Source: Anaerobranca gottschalkii DSM 13577 (GTDB lineage: Bacteria > Bacillota > Proteinivoracia > Proteinivoracales > Proteinivoracaceae). Taken from it: a stretch of 48,247 nucleotides of DNA. The stretch lies in assembly GCF_900111575.1 (NCBI RefSeq), contig NZ_FOIF01000011.1:1-48247 (forward strand). Direction: 5' to 3'. How positions within the stretch are numbered: position 1 is the stretch's first letter; every line of letters begins with the position of its first letter. Below the pieces are notes generated by a model. The model worked only from the letters and a program-made list of their open reading frames with translations. It had not been told where the DNA came from and ran no database searches. Positions 42,644 through 48,247 of this stretch are shown piece by piece. The position numbers and the translations under genes are program-made.

Positions 42644-42673
42644 AAAAGGTGATGGGTAACAACATCACCTTTT
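42644..42673. terminator. Orphan terminator-like hairpin in a 329-bp gap
   Basis: A perfect 11-bp stem (AAAAGGTGATG with CATCACCTTTT, 8-base loop) runs into TATATATTTTATTTTT. It lies in the gap 42447-42775, about 100 bp before the plus-strand gene. No gene ends nearby on either strand. It could end an untranslated RNA, or mark a leftover terminator. The rest of the gap is AT-rich; the minus-strand side near 42480 has TAGAAT, a possible -10 for the peptide gene. Confidence 0.55.
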
Positions 42674-42775
42674 ATATATTTTATTTTTACATTAACTTAA
42701 CCTTATTGAAATCTTTTAATAATATTGATATGATAAATTGAACTTACAAAGTCGAAATACCGAGGAGATGAATAA

Positions 42776-43360
42776 ATGCTTGTAAATACCCATGTTTTGA
42801 TCGGTAATAAAGTCTATAACTATCTAAAAAGACAAGGTTTCTTTAACCTACGAAAAAACTCCTTTATTTACGGTAATATCAAACCAGATTTGTTATTACC
42901 TCTATTTTCAAGGGGCCATAACTTCAAAGAGTCCTTCAATTTCGTTTTAGAGGAAGGGGAAAAATTATCATCTTTAGAAGAAATAGAGAAGTTTTCTGTT
43001 TCCCTCGGGGTAATTAACCACTTTTTAGCAGATTTTTTCTGTGCACCCCACTATTCCAAAGAAAAATTTAATTTATCTAACCATATGAAATATGAATTTG
43101 CCCTCCACAATACTTTTAGAAAATTAGATAAGAATAAGCTGCTAACTGCAGAAAATCTGCAAATTAACAGCTTACTAGGGGGCAATATAAAGGATACTAT
43201 TACTGCTTTAGAGAAGGAGTATAGAAAAAAATCTCCAAGTATCGAAAATGATATATTCTTTGCCCTAAGGGCAACTACTATCTCTAGTTACTATATCCTT
43301 AATAAATCCCCTTTTACTTTACCTTCTACCCTGGAACTTGCCGATATTTCCCACGGTTAA
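42776..43360 (+). CDS. Zinc-dependent phospholipase C-like protein
   Basis: This 194-residue protein matches the Zn_dep_PLPC family seen in Clostridia. It starts MLVNTHVLIGNKVYNYL with an early His, then FIYGNIKPDLL, a HNFKESF His, SLGVINHFLADFFCAPHY with two His and an Asp, and a later EFALHN. These supply the metal ligands. There is no signal peptide, which differs from secreted alpha-toxin-type phospholipases, so an intracellular or membrane-surface hydrolase is likelier. The substrate is unknown. GAGGAGATG precedes the start. Confidence 0.82.
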   Translation: MLVNTHVLIGNKVYNYLKRQGFFNLRKNSFIYGNIKPDLLLPLFSRGHNFKESFNFVLEEGEKLSSLEEIEKFSVSLGVINHFLADFFCAPHYSKEKFNLSNHMKYEFALHNTFRKLDKNKLLTAENLQINSLLGGNIKDTITALEKEYRKKSPSIENDIFFALRATTISSYYILNKSPFTLPSTLELADISHG

Positions 43361-43371
43361 ACTATAATGAT

Positions 43372-44394
43372 TTAATCAATTTCAATTAACTGATAATCCA
43401 TCCTTCCTAAGCCAATTTTTTCAGCATGGTGTAAAGTAGCCCGGCCCTTTTCAAAGAGCTTTTCTCCACTGGATTTTTGAACTAAATCTAAACAGGCTGT
43501 ATCTAAAGCAACGGGATCTTTTCCTGCCAAAATACCGATATTTTCGGCAATCAATTCCATGGCTGTACCAACACAATCACAGTCTTTGGTGATGTTGTGA
43601 ACAAAGGAAATATAAATTATATCTTTATCCTTTGCCGCTCCGTAGGCATATTCTGCCAGTTTTTCAAAAAAATTAGATCCTCCCCAGGTGTTTTTAATTG
43701 CCCCTTCAGGACAAACGGCTATACATCCAGCACAACCTACACATTTTTCTCCATCAATTATTGCTTTAGGAGCGATTTGAATTGCTTCAAAATCGCATTT
43801 ATCTACACAAAGGCCACAACTAATACATTTATCTCCATTGACTATCGGTGCTATCCCTGAGTGTTGTTCTAATTTACCCCCTCTGGAGGCAAAGCCCATA
43901 GCCAATTGTTTTAGGGCTCCTCCGAACCCTGCACCACCATGGCCTTTAAAATGGCTCATTACTATAAATTGAGGGAACTTACTAAATTCCTTCCCGATTT
44001 TACACTTCTTAATATATTCTTTGTCAATTGGAACTTCATAGTAGTCTGTACCGATATCTCCATCTGCTATTATTATCGGGATTTGGGTAAAACCATGTTT
44101 TTTTGCAGTTTCTATGTGTTGTTCCTTAGTAGTTCTCGCACCTCTATATAAAACATTGGTTTCGATATAGTAGGGAGATACCCCAGTTTCTTTTAGGTAG
44201 TGAATAATCTCATCATAGCAAATTGCCGGTATAAAGGTTTTATTGCCCTTTTCTCCAAAGTGAACTTTTATAGGAACTTCTTTTGTGAATTGATGTTTGG
44301 TTTCCCTTATGACTTCCTTTAATAACCTCAGAGCATCTCGCCCTAGCTGCTGATAATCTGTTCCAGTATTTTTTATATAATAGACTTTATTCAT
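43372..44394 (-). CDS. DUF362 protein with internal 2[4Fe-4S] ferredoxin domain
   Basis: This 340-residue protein has an N-terminal DUF362 part (VPIKVHFGEKGNKTF, VMSHFKGHGGAGFGGALKQLAMGFASRGGK). A ferredoxin insert lies in the second half (CISCGLCVDKCDFEAI, CVGCAGCIAVCPEGAI) and DUF362 sequence continues after it (GKDPVALDTACLDLV). The first cluster lacks the usual final Pro: CxxCxxCxxxCD. It differs from the copy at 2740-3894, where the ferredoxin is C-terminal. Probably an iron-sulfur protein of unknown reaction. The ATG is preceded by AGGAGGT. Confidence 0.88.
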   Translation of the reverse strand: MNKVYYIKNTGTDYQQLGRDALRLLKEVIRETKHQFTKEVPIKVHFGEKGNKTFIPAICYDEIIHYLKETGVSPYYIETNVLYRGARTTKEQHIETAKKHGFTQIPIIIADGDIGTDYYEVPIDKEYIKKCKIGKEFSKFPQFIVMSHFKGHGGAGFGGALKQLAMGFASRGGKLEQHSGIAPIVNGDKCISCGLCVDKCDFEAIQIAPKAIIDGEKCVGCAGCIAVCPEGAIKNTWGGSNFFEKLAEYAYGAAKDKDIIYISFVHNITKDCDCVGTAMELIAENIGILAGKDPVALDTACLDLVQKSSGEKLFEKGRATLHHAEKIGLGRMDYQLIEID

Positions 44395-44428
44395 AAAAAA
44401 TTACCTCCTAAGTTATTATTTTAATAAT

Positions 44429-44456
44429 ACCCCACTTAGTATTTACCAAGTGGGGT
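44429..44456 (-). terminator. Terminator after the chemoreceptor fusion gene
   Basis: A perfect 9-bp stem (ACCCCACTT with AAGTGGGGT) encloses a 10-base loop. On the minus strand only ATTATT follows, so it is weak there; the T run is on the plus strand. It separates the fusion gene (stop at 44468) from the DUF362 gene start at 44394. Confidence 0.65.
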
Positions 44457-44467
44457 TTTTCCTATTG

Positions 44468-46912
44468 TTATCCCTTAATAATATTATCAAATTTAATCAT
44501 AGCTATATTAGATAAATTTACATTAAGGACATCTTCTCCGGTGATGATTCCGTTGTGGGGATGATACAAAGGGATACATGGGACATCTTCAGAGAGTATT
44601 TGTTGAATTTCCTTATAATATTCCAACCTTCTCATGGGATTAGTCGTTTCTTTAGCCAGTTTTAGCAACTTATCTAAATAATCATTTTCATAACCACATA
44701 AATTTGAAGTACTTCCTGTGACAAATAGTGGCTCAATAAATGAAGAAGGTTCCATAGCATCTGCATACCAACCATAAAAGAAAATATCATAACCCTTTTG
44801 TAGTTTTGTGGATCTATATTCTTCATTTGATACATTAGTGTATTTACATGTTAAGCCTAGTGCCTTTAGATCTTCTTCGATAAATTTTAGTACAGGATGG
44901 GTCTTCGGTCCACAAAGGATATTAACAGGTCTACTTAAATTCACCTTTTCTTTCCTTAAAATTTCTTTAGCTTTTTCAGGATTATATTCATAACCTCTAA
45001 CATGGTCAGTAGGAATTAACCCGGAAGGAACTACACATTTTGCTATAGAGCCTAACCCACCTGTCAATTCATCAATTATCCTCTTTTTGTTAATTGCATA
45101 ATTAAAGGCTTTCCTTACTGCTTTTTTAGTAAAAGGAGAGTCGGTATTTTTAATTTTAAAACCAATAAAGATAGTTCCTAAAAGTTCATAACTTTTAAGT
45201 CTATTGTAATATGGTGTTTCTTTGATTTCTTCTAACTCTTTTTTGTTAGATACTATGAAGAAATCATATTTTTTATTTTTAAAACTTTCTAAGGGATTAT
45301 CATCTTTTTTTACTACATTTATGTAATCACAATAGGGTTTTCCACCAAAATAATTATCAAAGGCTTTAAGTTTATAACCTTGTTCATTGACCTCTTCTAT
45401 CATATAAGCTCCACAGCCTATGAATCTTCCCCGTTCTACTTCTTCAGGATCCATCACAGCAAAACAAGGTTGGGATAAAAACAGCAAAAATCCACTAAAA
45501 GGAAAAGAAAGCTTAATTGATAAACTGTAATCCCCTAGTACCTTAATTCCCTTAACTTCCTGAGCTTTTCCTTCCATGAATTCTTTAGCACCTTCTATGT
45601 AATCAATAAACCAGGTGTTAGGGGAGTTGAGCTTTGGTGATAATACCCTTTCTAAAGAGTATTTGATGTGCTTTGCATAGATTTTTTTCCCATTATGGAA
45701 AGTAGCATTATTTCTAATATTAAATACCCAAGTTAAATTATCATCTTCAACATACCAGTTTTTAGCTAAAGCGGGTAATACATCTCCACTTTCACTGGTT
45801 GTAAGTAAACCGGCATGAATATTTGATAAAAATCTTACATCTTCTATACTGTTATTAATAGCTGGATCTAAACTAGGCAAAGAACCTCCAAAGTAAAATG
45901 TCAGGTTAATAGGTTCTTTTTCAACATCGGCAGTTTCTTTAATTAATTCCTTTGTCATTCCGTCTAATAAAAGAGCAACTTGACCTAAAGCCGTTAATGC
46001 TGCTTTAGTAAACTGGGTATTCATTAAAGCACTTTCCACCATTGACATTGCCTTTTCGGAGATCTTTGTCATATTATCTGTTGACATTAGTATTGCCTCT
46101 AGGCCACTGCTTTGCTCATTAATCGAACTATTTATTTCTTTCATACTGGCAATTAACTGATTTATAGATGATTGAATTTTGTTAAAAGATGTATTGGATT
46201 TTTCCGCTATCTGTGAACCCTCAATTATTTTTTCGTTACTCTTTTCAATAGCAGCAACTGTCTTTGTTACATTTAAATTGATATTCTCAATAATTTTTGA
46301 AATATCATCGGCAGATTTTGCACTTCTATCGGCTAAGACTTTAACCTCTTTAGCAACTACGGCAAATCCTAACCCAGCTTCTCCAGCTCTAGCTGCTTCT
46401 ATCGCTGCATTTAATGATAATAAATTGGTTTGATCGGCAATCCCTTTTATTATACCTAAAATACTATCAATTTGTGCAGCGGCAGATTTTAATTCTGTTA
46501 TTTCATTCATAACAGAAGTTATTGATTTTTTAATTTCTTCCATAGCTTCTAAAGTATTATGGACAGCTTTACTACCTTCTTCTATGACATCTAAGGTATC
46601 TTTCGCTGTTTGATAGGATGTGTCGGAACTGGCAGCCAATTCCTCTGCCATGGCAGAGTAGTTGGTTATTTCATCAACAACGTGGTTAATATACTTTACT
46701 TGTTCTTCTACCCTCTTGGAAATGGCTTCAATGATACTAATTAAATTTTCCGTTTGGTTTTGGGAGTCTTTAATTCTAACATCCAAATTATGTAAAAGAT
46801 TTTCTTCATTTTGTTTAAGCTTTACTAATTTTTCTTGTCCTTTAATGTGTTCTTCAGTATTTATCCGGGCTAACTCTTCATCCTTTCTTTTTTTCATCCA
46901 TAATTTAAACAC
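44468..46912 (-). CDS. Soluble methyl-accepting chemotaxis protein fused to an SBP_bac_5 substrate-binding domain
   Basis: 814 residues with no signal peptide or membrane helix. Residues ~1-330 are coiled-coil chemoreceptor: the signalling tip at 159-195 reads [19 protein letters not shown] and [15 protein letters not shown], the CheA/CheW contact. Residues ~336-814 are a family 5 oligopeptide-binding domain ([62 protein letters not shown]). In normal proteins this domain is outside the cell; here it is C-terminal and cytoplasmic, like the sensor part of SgrR. Likely a cytoplasmic receptor for a small ligand such as a peptide. The GTG start has AAGGAGAGGGG upstream. No che genes lie nearby. 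Confidence 0.9.
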   Translation of the reverse strand: MFKLWMKKRKDEELARINTEEHIKGQEKLVKLKQNEENLLHNLDVRIKDSQNQTENLISIIEAISKRVEEQVKYINHVVDEITNYSAMAEELAASSDTSYQTAKDTLDVIEEGSKAVHNTLEAMEEIKKSITSVMNEITELKSAAAQIDSILGIIKGIADQTNLLSLNAAIEAARAGEAGLGFAVVAKEVKVLADRSAKSADDISKIIENINLNVTKTVAAIEKSNEKIIEGSQIAEKSNTSFNKIQSSINQLIASMKEINSSINEQSSGLEAILMSTDNMTKISEKAMSMVESALMNTQFTKAALTALGQVALLLDGMTKELIKETADVEKEPINLTFYFGGSLPSLDPAINNSIEDVRFLSNIHAGLLTTSESGDVLPALAKNWYVEDDNLTWVFNIRNNATFHNGKKIYAKHIKYSLERVLSPKLNSPNTWFIDYIEGAKEFMEGKAQEVKGIKVLGDYSLSIKLSFPFSGFLLFLSQPCFAVMDPEEVERGRFIGCGAYMIEEVNEQGYKLKAFDNYFGGKPYCDYINVVKKDDNPLESFKNKKYDFFIVSNKKELEEIKETPYYNRLKSYELLGTIFIGFKIKNTDSPFTKKAVRKAFNYAINKKRIIDELTGGLGSIAKCVVPSGLIPTDHVRGYEYNPEKAKEILRKEKVNLSRPVNILCGPKTHPVLKFIEEDLKALGLTCKYTNVSNEEYRSTKLQKGYDIFFYGWYADAMEPSSFIEPLFVTGSTSNLCGYENDYLDKLLKLAKETTNPMRRLEYYKEIQQILSEDVPCIPLYHPHNGIITGEDVLNVNLSNIAMIKFDNIIKG

Positions 46913-46979
46913 GGAACCATCCCCTCTCCTTATAAAAAATATTTTGATGAATCAATAATTTAAAAAATTATACCATATT

Positions 46980-47714
46980 TTATATTACTAATCCACCGTT
47001 AGGACTGATAATTTGGCCTGTAATAAAATTTGCTTTATCTGATGCAAGGAATAATACCAGTTCACCTACATCCCTTGGTGAACCGATTACCCCTAAAGGT
47101 GTTTCCCTTTTCAGTTCTTCCATTATTGATTCATCTATGTGGGAGATCATGTCTGTTTGAATAATCCCTGGACAAACACAATTAACTTGAATGTTAGATG
47201 GTCCAACTTCTTTAGCCAGTGCCTTGGTAAAACCAATTACTGCTGCCTTTGCAGCAGAGTAGTGTACTTCACAGGAAGCACCGGTTATTCCCCAGATTGA
47301 TGATATGTTAATAATCTTACCCTGTTTATTAGATATCATTTTAGGTAAAACACTTTGGCAGCAGTTGAATATCCCTTTAACATTGACATCAAAGATCCAA
47401 TCCCAATCCTCTTCAGATATATCAGTAAATAGTTTTTCTTGAGCAACACCGGCATTGTTTACTAAAACATCTATGTTGCCAAAGTAATTATATATAGTGG
47501 TAACCATTTTATCTACTTCTTTCCTGTCTCTGACATCAGCCTTTACTTTTATTGCACTGTAGTTATTATTAATTAGTTCCCGAAATAAACTTTCAGCAGC
47601 TTCTTCCCCCTGATAGTAGTTAATGGCTACATTGTAATTATTCTGTGCAAATAATTTAGCTGTTTCCCTTCCAATACCCCGGGATGCCCCTGTGATTAAG
47701 ACAGTTTTTTTCAT
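46980..47714 (-). CDS. ymfI: YmfI-like SDR, probable EF-P 5-aminopentanone reductase
   Basis: This 244-residue SDR has TGASRGIG, VLVNNAG, and the stretch INISSIWGITGASCEVHYS with the catalytic Ser and Tyr. The SSIWG-TGASCEV-YS signature matches B. subtilis YmfI, which finishes the 5-aminopentanol modification on elongation factor P. It differs from the SDR at 4028, which lacks that stretch. No efp gene is in view, so the assignment is from the signature. General FabG-like activity is the alternative. The ATG follows AAGAAGGGAT. Confidence 0.8.
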   Translation of the reverse strand: MKKTVLITGASRGIGRETAKLFAQNNYNVAINYYQGEEAAESLFRELINNNYSAIKVKADVRDRKEVDKMVTTIYNYFGNIDVLVNNAGVAQEKLFTDISEEDWDWIFDVNVKGIFNCCQSVLPKMISNKQGKIINISSIWGITGASCEVHYSAAKAAVIGFTKALAKEVGPSNIQVNCVCPGIIQTDMISHIDESIMEELKRETPLGVIGSPRDVGELVLFLASDKANFITGQIISPNGGLVI

Positions 47715-47840
47715 ATGCTGATCCCTTCTTTTTTGTTTTTTTTATTTTACTTTTTCTTGTTTTCATCTCATTTTTTACCTTTATTTATAATTTAATAATT
47801 AGCTAGTTTCATGAACTAATAGGACAGTTTACCAGGTTAT

Positions 47841-47887
47841 TAATTTTATTAAAATCGATAAAAATATTAAATATTTTAATAAAATTA
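47841..47887. repeat. Perfect 15-bp AT-only inverted repeat
   Basis: Arms at 47841-47855 and 47873-47887 are exact inverse complements (TAATTTTATTAAAAT), with a 17-bp spacer. It lies between ymfI and the TnpB fragment, beside the hairpin at 47898-47917. It may belong to the right end of the insertion element, but the all-AT sequence makes chance more likely than for mixed sequence. Confidence 0.55.
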
Positions 47888-47897
47888 TTTATCAGTC

Positions 47898-47917
47898 AAC
47901 ACAGCTTAAGCTATGTT
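47898..47917 (-). repeat. Hairpin at the 3' end of the right-hand tnpB
   Basis: On the minus strand AACATAGCTT pairs with AAGCTGTGTT (one T-G pair) with essentially no spacer. The tnpB stop codon is in its middle (47906-47908). IS605-type elements carry such subterminal palindromes, and tnpB guide RNAs overlap this 3' end. Confidence 0.6.
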
Positions 47918-48247
47918 TACTCTGATTGGGTATAACCCCACACCCTCTATCCCCTCCGAAAATACATTGGGGAATACTTTTTTCATTATTTGATATGCTC
48001 CATTTAAATCTGCATTTATTAAAGTGCCATTATTACTCCTAAATAGACCTCTATGGATTCGTCTTGATTTGTTGTAGTTTTCTTTTATAGGCAATTCATT
48101 ATCTAAAAATGATGTTCCACTTGTATAACTCTCATCTACAAGTATTACTTTTATTCCCACATTTTCTGCTTTATACATTACCTTTTTTATAAATTCTTGA
48201 TGTGGTATTCCTACAAATGATTGATTAACTTTTTTATTCATTTTACT
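47906..48247 (-). CDS. tnpB: TnpB (OrfB) of an IS605-type element, C-terminal part, cut by the window edge
   Basis: About 111-113 residues at the right edge. FVGIPHQEFIKKVMYKAENVG leads to DESYTSGTSFLD, then NKSRRIHRGLFRSNNG and INADLNGAYQIMKK, the last carrying the third RuvC Asp. The zinc ribbon has no CxxC pairs, as in one TnpB branch. It ends at 47906 in a palindrome. The frame stays open to the edge, so the ATG at 48241 is probably internal. It is not the same gene as the fragment at 1-290: family features differ. Confidence 0.85.
   Translation of the reverse strand, partial: SKMNKKVNQSFVGIPHQEFIKKVMYKAENVGIKVILVDESYTSGTSFLDNELPIKENYNKSRRIHRGLFRSNNGTLINADLNGAYQIMKKVFPNVFSEGIEGVGLYPIRVNIA

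Noticed and set aside
1-48247. The two terminal TnpB fragments as one gene of a circularised or split element
   Set aside because: The left fragment has an IS607-type N-terminus, the right a DESYTS-type C-terminus from another branch; they would not join into one known family sequence.
1-48247. CRISPR arrays, rRNA and tRNA genes
   Set aside because: I saw no regularly spaced repeats and no rRNA or tRNA-like stretches by eye; no scan could be run.

Overview
This window is AT-rich DNA from a low-GC, Gram-positive, strictly or mainly anaerobic bacterium of the Clostridia. The evidence is strong AGGAGG-type ribosome sites with frequent GTG/TTG starts, the B. subtilis-like acpS / lipoprotein / alr / ndoAI / ndoA gene order, ferredoxin-domain proteins, a sigma-54 regulator and a ThiW/TPP-riboswitch thiamine salvage operon. 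An Anaerobranca-like organism is a guess from general character only. No rRNA, tRNA, CRISPR array or prophage was seen.

Layout. (a) 1-418: the left edge cuts through an IS607-type element: the N-terminus of tnpB plus an internally deleted, frameshifted tnpA. (b) 579-4011: tex and a DUF362/ferredoxin protein. (c) 4028-11453: a short-chain acid module (SDR, GntP permease, CoA-transferase, thiolase) with the gene of a CBS-PAS-PAS sigma-54 activator inside it. Canonical -24/-12 promoters precede both the CoA-transferase operon and the thiolase, so the module reads as an inducible 3-hydroxybutyrate/acetoacetate to acetyl-CoA regulon. (d) 11446-13180: L-asparaginase and a class-I glutamine-amidotransferase-like hydrolase. 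(e) 13292-18051: acpS, NAD(P)HX repair, CBS protein, lipoprotein, alr and the NdoAI/NdoA antitoxin-toxin pair. (f) 18153-20922: a Cys-rich small protein, an ATP-grasp protein, a BFD-like protein and an RlmI-like methyltransferase.

(g) 20989-25820, + strand: a Crp/Fnr-type site placed at about -41.5, then pentahaem nitrite reductase NrfA, ResB and ResC (system II cytochrome c maturation), a PCP_red-sirohaem-ferredoxin reductase and a membrane protein. (h) 25915-29596: VanZ-like protein, then thiW-thiD-thiM-thiE (read right to left) under a TPP riboswitch and terminator. (i) 29604-38350: a multi-PAS GGDEF/HD-GYP protein, a PLP-fold decarboxylase, a YtcJ-type amidohydrolase and an ABC-2 exporter. 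(j) 38453-43360: a frameshifted MalT-like LuxR regulator, a GNAT acetyltransferase, a two-gene unit for a secreted Trp-rich peptide and a small membrane protein, and a zinc-phospholipase-like protein. (k) 43372-48247: a second DUF362/ferredoxin protein, a soluble chemoreceptor fused to an oligopeptide-binding domain, a YmfI-like SDR and, at the right edge, the C-terminus of a TnpB of a different family.

The most unusual items are the soluble MCP-SBP_bac_5 fusion (44468-46912), the secreted peptide/membrane protein pair (41747-42446), the NrfA/Ccs/sirohaem reductase operon with its Crp/Fnr site, and the two sigma-54 promoters around the CBS-PAS regulator. Both window ends lie inside transposon genes, which suggests a contig bounded by repeats.
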